Source of the DNA: Agapetus fuscipes
Lineage: Eukaryota > Arthropoda > Insecta > Trichoptera > Glossosomatidae
DNA length: 64,000 bases
NCBI GenBank assembly: GCA_951799405.1
Contig: OX637332.1
Location: 5,001 to 69,000, forward strand
Direction: 5' to 3'
Shown: positions 1-8,905 of the stretch, piece by piece
Layout of the letters: each line of letters starts with the position of its first letter
Position numbering within the stretch: position 1 is the first letter of the stretch
Notes under the pieces: model-generated
Told to the model about the DNA's origin: nothing
What the model saw: the letters and a program-made list of their open reading frames with translations, nothing else
The model's database searches: none
Program-made: the position numbers and the translations under genes

Positions 1-1
1 C

Positions 2-805
2 TCCACTGCTCTCAAGTTGAACTTGCCTACCAAGGCTGCTGCGTCTCATGCGCTTATTGTAAGCGCATCTGACAAAACGCAAACGTGCAAAGAAATACAG
101 GACACTTTCAGGCAACAAGTCAAACCTGCACAACTCAGGGTCGGAGTCTCGGCCATGTACAGCGCCAAGGACAACAAGGTAATCGTTAGGTGCCCAACTC
201 AAAAAGATGTACAAGTCTTGAAGGAGGCACTACCTGAACTTACCAAAGGTAGGCTGTCGGCCCAGGAGGGCAAACGTCTAAGACCATCTGTGGTCCTCAA
301 GGGGGTGGAGACAGAGACGAAAAACGAGGAAGTTATCGAGATGATTAAGTGTCAGAATGACTCAGTTTTGGAAGCAATCAAGGGGGACAATGACATCACT
401 ATTATGCGAATTTACAAGAACCCCAAGAACAATCGGCTTCGTAACATCATTCTTGGTGTCACTAAAGAAATACGGAGCGCCATGATTGCTAGGGAACGGA
501 TTTGCATCGGCTTCCAGAGGGTCCACGTCGAGGACAGCAGCCCTCTCATTCAATGCTTCAAATGCCTTGGATACGGCCATACATCTCTCAGATGTATGGA
601 GATCAAAGAACGATGCATGCACTGTGCTGGAGAGCACAGAAGCCGTGAATGCACCAAAGGGGACACCAGCTCAGATCTTCACTGCTGGAACTGCTCAAAA
701 ATTAACAAGGGGAAAAAAGAAGTCTGCGACCACAGAGCCAACTCTCGGGACTGCCCATACCGCATAAAAATGGAAGCCATGCTAAAAGAACGTGTCGACT
801 TATAA
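2..805 (+). CDS. ORF1 (Gag-like) protein of element D, partial at 5' end
   Basis: The frame is open to the window edge, so the N terminus is missing. The protein is homologous along its length to ORF1 of element A: it shares a basic middle region, the short motif RVHVEDxSP and a C-terminal cysteine block. The first knuckle is CFKCLGYGHTSLRC (C-x2-C-x4-H-x4-C), followed by CMHCAGEHRSREC and a third Cys/His cluster. Such zinc knuckles in ORF1 of R1-clade elements bind RNA and form the ribonucleoprotein. The protein is clearly diverged from A, so D is a separate subfamily. It stops at TAA with no overlapping ORF2 start, unlike A. Confidence 0.75.
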   Translation, partial: STALKLNLPTKAAASHALIVSASDKTQTCKEIQDTFRQQVKPAQLRVGVSAMYSAKDNKVIVRCPTQKDVQVLKEALPELTKGRLSAQEGKRLRPSVVLKGVETETKNEEVIEMIKCQNDSVLEAIKGDNDITIMRIYKNPKNNRLRNIILGVTKEIRSAMIARERICIGFQRVHVEDSSPLIQCFKCLGYGHTSLRCMEIKERCMHCAGEHRSRECTKGDTSSDLHCWNCSKINKGKKEVCDHRANSRDCPYRIKMEAMLKERVDL

Positions 806-921
806 ATCTTCAGGAAAATCCATCAGATGTGCTTACGCTCAACTATGTATGCTCCTTTTTTTTTTTTTTTTTTCAGAGGTGTTTCACAGAAGCAAGATGA
901 AGACCTCAAACATCAGATCCA

Positions 922-946
922 GTGATAGGTCATAAGGACCTATCAC
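922..946 (+). other. Perfect stem-loop in the 3' region of element D
   Basis: A 10-bp perfect stem (GTGATAGGTC / GACCTATCAC) closes a 5-base loop. It lies in the presumed 3' UTR of D. Structured 3' UTRs can be recognised by the reverse transcriptase of non-LTR elements; that role here is inference. The rest of 806-1267 shows no supported gene. Confidence 0.4.
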
Positions 947-1280
947 CATAGCCTTTTCTAATAGATATAGTAAGATAAAATGAACTGGGTAATCAGAAAA
1001 AAGCCGAGCTCCCTTCTGGAGTGACGGAAGGCCTGCGAAGATTCCTGAGTAGTCCGGCTTCTCTTGACGAGGTTTCTGTGGTTCCCTCGTCAAACTCGCA
1101 AATGCGGAGAAGTTCCCACTAGGCCACAGCCGCTCTTCCTTTCCTTTCTGTCCACGAACTTCAACCGTTCAATTAATTAGCTTAGAACAGATAGAAATAT
1201 GCAATCCACTTGAAGATATAAGCCTTGTACGTGATAAGCAGGGCAAATAATAGCGTAACTCCACATCAAAAAAAAAAAAA

Positions 1281-2092
1281 CCTAACCTAACCTAACCTAA
1301 CCTAACCTAACCTAACCTAACCTAACCTAACCTAACCTAACCTAACCTAACCTAACCTAACCTAACCTAACCTAACCTAACCTAACCTAACCTAACCTAA
1401 CCTAACCTAACCTAACCTAACCTAACCTAACCTAACCTAACCTAACCTAACCTAACCTAACCTAACCTAACCTAACCTAACCTAACCTAACCTAACCTAA
1501 CCTAACCTAACCTAACCTAACCTAACCTAACCTAACCTAACCTAACCTAACCTAACCTAACCTAACCTAACCTAACCTAACCTAACCTAACCTAACCTAA
1601 CCTAACCTAACCTAACCTAACCTAACCTAACCTAACCTAACCTAACCTAACCTAACCTAACCTAACCTAACCTAACCTAACCTAACCTAACCTAACCTAA
1701 CCTAACCTAACCTAACCTAACCTAACCTAACCTAACCTAACCTAACCTAACCTAACCTAACCTAACCTAACCTAACCTAACCTAACCTAACCTAACCTAA
1801 CCTAACCTAACCTAACCTAACCTAACCTAACCTAACCTAACCTAACCTAACCTAACCTAACCTAACCTAACCTAACCTAACCTAACCTAACCTAACCTAA
1901 CCTAACCTAACCTAACCTAACCTAACCTAACCTAACCTAACCTAACCTAACCTAACCTAACCTAACCTAACCTAACCTAACCTAACCTAACCTAACCTAA
2001 CCTAACCTAACCTAACCTAACCTAACCTAACCTAACCTAACCTAACCTAACCTAACCTAACCTAACCTAACCTAACCTAACCTAACCTAACC
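1281..2092 (+). repeat. Telomeric repeat array (CCTAA)n, 812 bp
   Basis: About 162 head-to-tail CCTAA units without an interruption. TTAGG is the usual insect telomere repeat. It joins the poly(A) of D on the left and the first base of element A on the right. The + strand orientation places the chromosome end to the left of the window. Confidence 0.97.
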
Positions 2093-2230
2093 GGTTACAG
2101 TCCAGCGTCCGCCGCAACACCACGCGTTTCTTGCGCTCCGTATTGGAAAAATCCAAACATCGGCTATTTGTGTCGGATCGTACCGATTTGTGTCTTAAAA
2201 GTTGCGCCTTGCTTTGCCGCATATAATGAT

Positions 2231-2232
<2 letters not shown>

Positions 2233-2291
<59 letters not shown>
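2233..2291 (+). repeat. 59-base poly(A) run inside the 5' UTR of element A
   Basis: About 140 bases after the telomere junction there is an uninterrupted A run, followed by AT-rich sequence leading to the 195-bp repeats. It could be a poly(A) tail left by a very short 5'-truncated insertion (2093-2232) at the telomere, with element A starting after it, or an internal part of A's leader. Confidence 0.6.
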
Positions 2292-2293
<2 letters not shown>

Positions 2294-2869
2294 TGTGTTT
2301 TGTTTATAAATTTTTAGTGCTTTTAGTTATTTAGTGAAAAAACTTGAGAAATATATTTGTTTTCCGATACGCTGCCCTTCCGGGCAGTCTTAAAATTCCT
2401 TACTGTTCTCCAATGTGTGCGCTGCACCGAGACCACTAAATTTGATAGTGGACGCATACCTGTGCGACTTTCAGTTTTCAAGATATTAGTGTTTTTGTGA
2501 AAACCACGTGCTTGCTAACTTTTTGCAGTGGCATCACATTGAGGCTATATTAGGCTCTTTAGATGCGCCTTGCCTCATTGTGTTAGTTTATATAAAGAAA
2601 AAGTGTTTTCTGTGTGCAATTTATTGATTTATTGACTATTTTGTGTAAAAACTGGAGAAAAAATCATTGTTTTTTGGAACTAACACGTGGTGGCCATTTT
2701 GATTGTGCTTGTGCCCGGGGTCCTCGAGTCATTTTGCAACGACTTTGTGTACGGGGTCCTCGTGTGGTATCGCAGCGACTTTGCTGCGCTGCAAGTACGT
2801 CATCCGATCCGTCCAGCTACCGATTCTGATGATGATGAAGACTTTCTAAATCGAGCGCCGTTTCGTCTC

Positions 2870-3600
2870 AACTTGTCCTGCAGTGCGCCGTTTCGCGGAT
2901 TAACATTTCCTTTGGAAAATTTTCCGAGGTTTTTCCTCAAGAGTGAAGAACTCTAACTTCTCGGAAAACCTCGGAAAAATCCCGGAAAATCCCGGAAAAT
3001 CGTTGGAATTTTCCTGCAGTGTTGTTGTGAAAAACCGAGCGTCGTTTCGTGTAGGCTTCGTACTTCAGTGTGCCGTCTGTTTTCTTGATTAACTAAACAT
3101 CCCCTCCGAAAAATTTTCCGAGGTTTTTTCCTCAAAAGTCAAGAAACCTAACTTCTCGGAAAACCTCGGAAAAATCCCGGAAAATCCCGGAAAATCGTTG
3201 GAATTTTCCTGCAGTGTTGTTGTGAAAAACCGAGCGTCGTTTCGTGTAGGCTTCGTACTTCAGTGTGCCGTCTGTTTTCTTGATTAACTAAACATCCCCT
3301 CCGAAAAATTTTCCGAGGTTTTTTCCTCAAAAGTCAAGAAACCTAACTTCTCGGAAAACCTCGGAAAAATCCCGGAAAATCCCGGAAAATCGTTGGAATT
3401 TTCCTGCAGTATTGTGAAAAGCCGAGCGTCGTTTCGTGTAGGCTTTGTACTTCAGTGTGCCGTTTGTTTTCTTGATTGACTAAACATTCCCTCCGGAAAA
3501 TTTTCCGAGGTTTTTCCTCAAAAGTCAAGAAACCTAACTTCCCGGAAAACCTCGGAAAAATCACGGAAAAACCCGGAAAAGCGTCCAGAGTTTTCCCTTT
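2870..3600 (+). repeat. Tandem 195-bp repeats in the 5' UTR of element A
   Basis: Two almost identical full units (about 2956-3150 and 3151-3345) are followed by a slightly diverged one (3346-3535). Partial, more diverged units flank them on both sides. Each unit contains runs of CGGAAAA/CCCGGAAAA and a TTTTCCGAGG motif, which are partly self-complementary. Reading frames in it on the opposite strand are a product of the repeat and not a gene. By analogy with mouse L1 monomers, such repeats may carry the promoter; that is inference. Confidence 0.9.
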
Positions 3601-3716
3601 GTGGGGCCGGGTTTGACGTCTTACCCGCGTCGAGGTCTCTTACTTGGCCCAGGTTTGCCGTGTGACCGGCGTTGAGGTCTCTCAAGTCTCTGCGGATGAA
3701 TCCTTGATTCATCAAG

Positions 3717-4904
3717 ATGCAGCGCACACCGCCATCACAGGGACAAAGGTCTCGGGCCTCAAGGTCACTCTCCCCGGCATTCTCGCCAAGTGCGGATACT
3801 CCACCCCCCTCCACTTCTGCGCGGATCAGTCTCTTGTGCCAGCAGATTCTGAAGAAAGCAAAGTCCCCTGACATCGTGGATTGGGCAACCCAGATCGAGA
3901 GGCTGGCAAATCAATTACCATGTGTCGAAAGGCCAAGGATAATAAAGTCTCCTGCTCCCAGCAACGACCTTTGTGAAATTAAGAATCAAATAGCCAACCT
4001 GGCCGCAAGGGTGGAGGAGCTTGCTAAGCCAGTTGCTGGGTATTCCGCTGCCGTCAAATCTAACCTGCCGACAGGTGTCCTGCGAGGTGACACCAGGGAG
4101 GATCTTGCGCCAGGGTTACCGACGAAACCAGAAAGAACATACGCCCTGATAGTTTCCAGCTCTCGGGAGGACGATACCTCCGACTCTATCAGGAAAAAGA
4201 TTGTCTCAGCTGTTAAGCCGAAAGATTTAAAAATTGGAATTAAGGGAGTCTCTGCCATCTCTGGAAACCGAATTGTCATTACTCTCCCTAATGCTGAGCA
4301 TGCTGCTAAGCTTAGGGATGCCGTCGAAGCAAAGACGGATCTGAAGGCCGAGGCTGGCAGGCGCAGACAGCCGCTGGTAATTTTCAAGGGTGTCAACAAG
4401 GAAACACTCAACGCGGAATTTCTGGAATGCCTCACATTCCAGAATGACACAATCGGGGACATCATCGGGGACGCAAACACCGAGGAACAGTTTAAAATCA
4501 TTCGTGTAACCAAAAACCGTAATGAAAAACTGAAAAATATCATCGTATCGGTAAAACCAGCTCTCCGAGCGGCATTGCTCCGGTTGGGCAGACTTAACAT
4601 AGGATTCCTCCGAGTGCATGTCGAAGACTGCTCCCCAATTGTACAATGCTACAAGTGCCTTGGTTTCGGTCATTTTGCTTCAAAATGTACCGAAAAACAG
4701 AGATGCATGAACTGTGCAAAGGAGCACCGTCTCTCGGAATGCCCCGACAAGGACAACAAGGACAAAGAGACGTGTCACAACTGCTGCAAGGCGAACACTA
4801 GGACCAGCGCAAAGACCTCAGTTGGACACCGAGCAAACAGCCGTCTGTGTCCATACTTATTAAAGTTAGAAGAGCGTACCAGGGAGAGTATCAACTATGG
4901 ATGA
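3717..4904 (+). CDS. ORF1 (Gag-like zinc-knuckle protein) of element A
   Basis: A protein of 395 residues with a proline/serine-rich start, a basic middle region and a C-terminal cysteine block from about residue 310: CYKCLGFGHFASKC, CMNCAKEHRLSEC, then CHNCC with a distal H and C. These are CCHC knuckles of the R1-clade type that bind element RNA and direct the ribonucleoprotein, in telomeric elements to chromosome ends. Homologues in the window are D (2-805) and the A2 remnant (28717-28978). The stop lies in the string ATGGATGA, which also contains the ORF2 start, so ORF2 is probably made by termination-reinitiation. The start at 3717 is the first ATG of the frame; an upstream start was not seen. 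Confidence 0.85.
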   Translation: MQRTPPSQGQRSRASRSLSPAFSPSADTPPPSTSARISLLCQQILKKAKSPDIVDWATQIERLANQLPCVERPRIIKSPAPSNDLCEIKNQIANLAARVEELAKPVAGYSAAVKSNLPTGVLRGDTREDLAPGLPTKPERTYALIVSSSREDDTSDSIRKKIVSAVKPKDLKIGIKGVSAISGNRIVITLPNAEHAAKLRDAVEAKTDLKAEAGRRRQPLVIFKGVNKETLNAEFLECLTFQNDTIGDIIGDANTEEQFKIIRVTKNRNEKLKNIIVSVKPALRAALLRLGRLNIGFLRVHVEDCSPIVQCYKCLGFGHFASKCTEKQRCMNCAKEHRLSECPDKDNKDKETCHNCCKANTRTSAKTSVGHRANSRLCPYLLKLEERTRESINYG

Positions 4905-7900
4905 CACAAGCAGTGAGCCCGATCCAGTTAAGATTTACCAGGTCAACCTGCAGAGATCTTCACTGGCCTTGGACATGGCCAACTTGAGGACCTTTGACGT
5001 GCTGTTGCTGCAGGAGCCGTATACGGGTTCGACCGGTACCGTCCGGGGCATGACTGGAACTTTGTACCAGTCACCCTCATCGAGCCGTGAAAAACCCTGT
5101 AAAGCTGCCATACTCTTGAGATCTGACAACCTTAGAGGGGTCATGATCTCGGAGTATACTGACGAAAACGCCGTGTTCGTGTCAGTCCATGTTGGGGAGC
5201 ACTGCGTGATCCTGGGCTCTGTCTATATAGAACCACGGGCGGATTTGAGTCCGATTCTCGCCAGGCTTGCGAGGATGTCTGCCGAGTTCCAAGATTGCCA
5301 ATTCATAATAGGCGGTGATTTCAACGCAAAAAGCACATGGTGGGGCAGCACCAGAACTGACCCCAGAGGTGCTGCGGTCATCGACCTGTGTGCTGAACTC
5401 GGCTGGACCGTCCTCAACGAGGGATCTACACCTACGTTTGACACCATCAGAGGGAACCGCAGGTTCGTCTCATGGATTGATGTTACTCTCTGCAGTGGTG
5501 GAATTTCAGAAGCAATCATGATGTGGCGGGTCGATACTTCTGCCAGTTGCTTTTCGGATCACAATCTGATCTCCTTTGAATTAACTACAACCTCTAATCG
5601 GACTGTGACAAGAAAGCAGACAAGACTTTATGCCACTGCTAAGGCAAATTGGGGCAAGTTTACCAGCATCCTACGAGAGTCAACGGGAGAGACCATGGAT
5701 TTTGAGGGTTGTACTCTACCCGAAGACGTTGAACATGCGTGCAACGACTTCAATGCGGCTTTGAATACGGCTTGTAAGGGAGCCATTCCTCCTGTCAAGG
5801 GCTTTAAGGGTCGAACATGCCCTTGGTGGTCGGACGACTTACTGTCTTTAAAGGGTAGAGTTGTCGCCGCCAAGAGGAAGCTGCAGAGTTCTGGGGCGGT
5901 CCGGCGTCTTGTGACTCTTCCAGCGTACCTACAAGTGAAAGAAGAATTTCGAAATGCCGTATCTGCTGCTAAAACGGCCAGCTGGAAAGAATTCTGCTGT
6001 ATACAGAACCGTGAAACGGTCTGGTCCATGTTAGCCAGGATAACTGGTAAGCGCAGCTTACCGGTCCCCAGCACTATCAAAATAGATGGCAGAGGACAAG
6101 GCAATGAGGCTGCAACCGCTGCGGCCCTGTTGGAACATTTCTTTCCTGATGACGATCCTACTTCTGATTTAGCAGTGCACGCACACATCAGGGAGTCTAG
6201 TCTTCTAATACCGGATACTGATGACGACGTCAGCTTCACAGCTGGTGAAATCCAGCGCGCTGTATTGAGCATCAGCCCTAAAAAGGCCCCCGGTCTGGAT
6301 GGCTTTACATCGGACATCTGCCAGCACGCTGTGGAGACGTGTCTGGATACTGTCGTCAAAATTATGAATGGATGCCTCATGACTGGATGTTTCCCGACTA
6401 CTTGGAAAGAATCAAACGTTATCCTGATTCCTAAACATGGGAAGCCTCAGGATGACGTCGGATCCCTGAGACCCATTGGTTTGCTGCCTGTTTTGGGTCG
6501 AGTCCTCGAAAAGGTGATAGTTGGAAGGCTCTCGTGGCTCTTCTACACCAAACACCTTTTAAGCGAAAACCAATATGGATTCACAAGACAAAAATCCGCT
6601 GAAGATGCACTCAACAGAATAACATCGATCCTTCATCAAACTCTCAAGAGGAAGATGATTGCTCTGGTGGTCTCGCTCGATATTAAGGGAGCATTTGACC
6701 ACGCATGGTGGCCTTTCCTTCTGGTCGAACTGGGGAAAAAACGTTGCCCGAAAAACTTATACTCCCTAGTCAAATCTTACTTATCAGGGAGAAGAGTCAA
6801 ACTAACTTTTGGCAACACGACTATTAGCAAAACGACATCTCTGGGCTGCGTGCAGGGATCTGCGTGCGGCCCGTTCTTTTGGAACGTCATCGTCGACGAT
6901 TTGCTGCAGCAAACATTCGACGATGAAACGCACGTTCAGGCTTATGCTGATGACATCGTTCTGATCGCTTCGGGGAGAACGATGTCTGAAACCAAGAAGC
7001 GAGCCGACAACGCTCTCAAGACAGTCTACGACTGGAGCATGCGTTGCAAGCTGAAGTTCTCACCATCTAAGACCTTAGCAATGTGCGTCACGAGGAAATA
7101 CATAGATCGCAATCCTGATCTATTCCTCGGACCACATAGGATCAAGATCGTCGACAACTTCAAATTGTTGGGAGTCATCATTGATAACAATTTAAAGTTC
7201 ACCAAACACGTAGAATATGTCTGTCAAAGAATGGCGAAAACGTTTGGTGCAATCGCCCGAACCGCTAAACCTACCTGGGGATTATCATCAGACGTTCTCA
7301 AGACCCTATACATGGGGGCAGTGGAACCAATGGCGCTTTATTGTTCCAGCATATGGGTTAATGCATGCGCTTCAAAAGCCGTGCGAAAAAAGCTAAATCA
7401 AGCTCAAAGGCCCATATGCATCCGTTTATGCCGCGGGTATCGCACAATGTCTCTGAATTCTGCTCTGGCCATTTCGGGAGTCCCTCCTCTGCATCTCCGG
7501 GTCTTGGAGACATCCGAGCTCTACCGTATAAAACAGGGAGCCCCCCTGTTCTCACTCCCTTCGGACAGGACCTGCATGAAGACAGTAGATTGGAGGTCTT
7601 TACCACACCCGGCGCGTCTCCAGGGTGAAGAGCTTGACCTACAGGCTGCAAGGACTCATGTCCAGTACTGTATCTTCACGGATGGCAGTCGCCTGGAGGG
7701 CAGAGTAGGCGCTGCATTTGCTGTGTTCAGGGAGGGAATCGAGGTTGACAGCAGAAAACTTAAGCTCGACGATCACTGTTCTGTGTTTCAGGCCGAGCTT
7801 TTCGCAATGCAGGCGGCCGCCGAATGGGCCCTTAAAAAAGGAATCAGTGGTTCAACGATCCGTGTTGAATCCGATTCCCTCTCCGGTCTGCATGCGATCA

Positions 7901-8586
7901 AGGATTGCAAAAGCCTCAACCCAATTGTGAGGGAAATTTTCTCCAGATGTGACCGTTTGAGAGCGAAGGGTTGTCGGATATCATTTCGCTGGGTCAAGGG
8001 CCACTCCTGTGACCCTGGGAACGACCGGGCGGACGAACTGGCAAGAGCAGCTGGGTCTTTAAAGTTGAAACCTGCCTACGATAGTTACCCAATCAGCCAT
8101 GCTAGAGGAGAACTAAAGGCAAAAACCTTGTCGGACTGGAACGACGCATATCTACGGGATACTGCAGGAAGCACCACAAGGATGTTCTTCCAAAACATAC
8201 AAGAAGCAATGTTATTAGCCAGAGTGTATTCACCGACTTACGAAACGACCCAGTTCCTGTCTGGGCATGGTTTCTTCCGCAGTTACCTGTATAGATTTAA
8301 AATTCTAACTATAAACACCTGTCCATGTAACAACCAAAGTGAACAAACTGTTCTTCATTTGCTTTTTGAATGTCCCTTCCTTGAAAAAACCAAATTCAAT
8401 CTGGAAAATAAATATAACATCAACGTTCAAAATCTCAGTGAAATCAGAAAATTAATATTGGATTCTTCATACACAAAAACAATTTTTGACTATTTTGGAA
8501 CTATTTATAAAATAATGAGAAAAATAAACGAGGAAAATGTAAAGGAGACACAAACACTTGCACTAACACAGACACGAACAGACTAA
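4897..8586 (+). CDS. ORF2 polyprotein of element A: endonuclease, reverse transcriptase, RNase H
   Basis: A protein of 1229 residues. An APE-type endonuclease comes first (roughly residues 10-225; motifs QVNLQRS, LLLQEPY, GGDFNAKSTWWGS, SDHNLISF). The reverse transcriptase follows (about 440-800; LRPIGLLPVLGRVLEK, QYGFTRQKSAEDA, catalytic QAYADDIVLI). Then comes an RNase H domain (about 925-1055) with its acidic residues visible: FTDGSR, QAELFAMQ, VESDS and NDRADELA. A Cys/His cluster (CPCN...H...ECP) lies near the C terminus. The endonuclease would nick TTAGG repeats and start target-primed reverse transcription. The frame is intact. The last 100 residues are much more AT-rich than the rest. 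Confidence 0.9.
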   Translation: MDDTSSEPDPVKIYQVNLQRSSLALDMANLRTFDVLLLQEPYTGSTGTVRGMTGTLYQSPSSSREKPCKAAILLRSDNLRGVMISEYTDENAVFVSVHVGEHCVILGSVYIEPRADLSPILARLARMSAEFQDCQFIIGGDFNAKSTWWGSTRTDPRGAAVIDLCAELGWTVLNEGSTPTFDTIRGNRRFVSWIDVTLCSGGISEAIMMWRVDTSASCFSDHNLISFELTTTSNRTVTRKQTRLYATAKANWGKFTSILRESTGETMDFEGCTLPEDVEHACNDFNAALNTACKGAIPPVKGFKGRTCPWWSDDLLSLKGRVVAAKRKLQSSGAVRRLVTLPAYLQVKEEFRNAVSAAKTASWKEFCCIQNRETVWSMLARITGKRSLPVPSTIKIDGRGQGNEAATAAALLEHFFPDDDPTSDLAVHAHIRESSLLIPDTDDDVSFTAGEIQRAVLSISPKKAPGLDGFTSDICQHAVETCLDTVVKIMNGCLMTGCFPTTWKESNVILIPKHGKPQDDVGSLRPIGLLPVLGRVLEKVIVGRLSWLFYTKHLLSENQYGFTRQKSAEDALNRITSILHQTLKRKMIALVVSLDIKGAFDHAWWPFLLVELGKKRCPKNLYSLVKSYLSGRRVKLTFGNTTISKTTSLGCVQGSACGPFFWNVIVDDLLQQTFDDETHVQAYADDIVLIASGRTMSETKKRADNALKTVYDWSMRCKLKFSPSKTLAMCVTRKYIDRNPDLFLGPHRIKIVDNFKLLGVIIDNNLKFTKHVEYVCQRMAKTFGAIARTAKPTWGLSSDVLKTLYMGAVEPMALYCSSIWVNACASKAVRKKLNQAQRPICIRLCRGYRTMSLNSALAISGVPPLHLRVLETSELYRIKQGAPLFSLPSDRTCMKTVDWRSLPHPARLQGEELDLQAARTHVQYCIFTDGSRLEGRVGAAFAVFREGIEVDSRKLKLDDHCSVFQAELFAMQAAAEWALKKGISGSTIRVESDSLSGLHAIKDCKSLNPIVREIFSRCDRLRAKGCRISFRWVKGHSCDPGNDRADELARAAGSLKLKPAYDSYPISHARGELKAKTLSDWNDAYLRDTAGSTTRMFFQNIQEAMLLARVYSPTYETTQFLSGHGFFRSYLYRFKILTINTCPCNNQSEQTVLHLLFECPFLEKTKFNLENKYNINVQNLSEIRKLILDSSYTKTIFDYFGTIYKIMRKINEENVKETQTLALTQTRTD

Positions 8587-8660
8587 TAAAAACAGACATC
8601 ACATATAGGTAATGAGATGCCGGAGGTTAATTTAACCAAACCGGAAGGCCAATGAGCCGC

Positions 8661-8716
8661 CCATCCCGACTGAGTTTACCGTGATTCCTCAGTCGTAATG
8701 GCGAATGCCGGGATGG
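8661..8716 (+). other. Two-part stem-loop in the 3' UTR of element A
   Basis: CCATCCCG (8661-8668) pairs with CGGGATGG (8709-8716), and inside it GACTGAG (8668-8674) pairs with CTCAGTC (8688-8694). It lies 75 bases after the ORF2 stop and may be the structure that the reverse transcriptase recognises. A2 is truncated before this point, so it cannot be compared. Confidence 0.5.
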
Positions 8717-8775
8717 TTCCTCATTGTTTTTGTTTAGATAAGGTTATAATAAATTTCTTAATATAGATTAGGTTA

Positions 8776-8905
8776 GGTTAGGTTAGGTTTACCTCTGTTG
8801 GTGCTGACGGCTACTGACGGTTATGACAACTACCCTCCTTTGCCGAGGTTGGGTTAGGTTGGGTTGGGTTACATTCAAATCACCACCACCACTACTACGC
8901 GCGCG
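8776..8905 (+). repeat. Left 130-bp inverted repeat of the densovirus remnant
   Basis: A perfect inverted copy of 10024-10153. From the outside in it holds two to three TTAGG units, a 76-bp unique stretch, a telomere-like GT-rich tract (GGTTGGGTTAGGTTGGG), a CACCACCACC tract and CGCGCGCG at the inner edge. The TTAGG orientation here is opposite to all flanking telomeric repeat. No long self-complementary palindrome that would form a parvoviral terminal hairpin is seen within the arm. Confidence 0.9.

Larger units (their letters stand above)
1..1280 (+). mobile_element. Element D: remnant of a telomeric A-type (TRAS-like) retrotransposon
   Basis: A reading frame related to the ORF1 of element A enters from the left edge and stops at 805. 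About 475 bases of non-coding sequence follow, ending in 13 A residues (1268-1280) joined directly to the CCTAA array. No ORF2 lies between the ORF1 stop and the poly(A), so the copy has either lost ORF2 or is a fusion of an ORF1 fragment to a 3' UTR. A run of T at about 852-868 may mark an internal junction. The poly(A)-to-CCTAA join has the orientation expected for an element with its sense strand on the CCTAA strand, as in element A. Confidence 0.7.
2093..8762 (+). mobile_element. Element A: nearly complete telomere-inserted non-LTR retrotransposon (TRAS-like)
   Basis: The 5' end abuts the array at CCTAACC|GGTTACAG, i.e. a top-strand nick between C and T. The layout is a long 5' UTR (2093-3716) with a 59-base A run and 195-bp tandem repeats, ORF1 (3717-4904), ORF2 (4897-8586) overlapping by 8 bases, and a 3' UTR with a stem-loop. 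No poly(A) tail is seen: the 3' UTR runs straight into inverted TTAGG units that belong to the densovirus inverted repeat, so the extreme 3' end is probably lost. Sense on the CCTAA strand and the C|T top-strand nick agree with what is known for TRAS1. Family naming is inferred from junctions, not alignment. An RNase H domain in ORF2 leaves LOA/I-type ancestry open. Confidence 0.8.

Noticed and set aside
1281..2092. CRISPR-like or satellite array
   Set aside because: The array is a plain 5-bp telomere repeat without spacers.
2093..2260. HDV-like ribozyme at the 5' end of element A
   Set aside because: The first bases (GGTTACAG) have no downstream partner in the right order and no P2/P3 arrangement was found.
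2953..3564. Repeated ~60-residue minus-strand frames in the element A leader
   Set aside because: They arise only because the 195-bp unit is a multiple of three; their borders follow the DNA repeat and not a gene.
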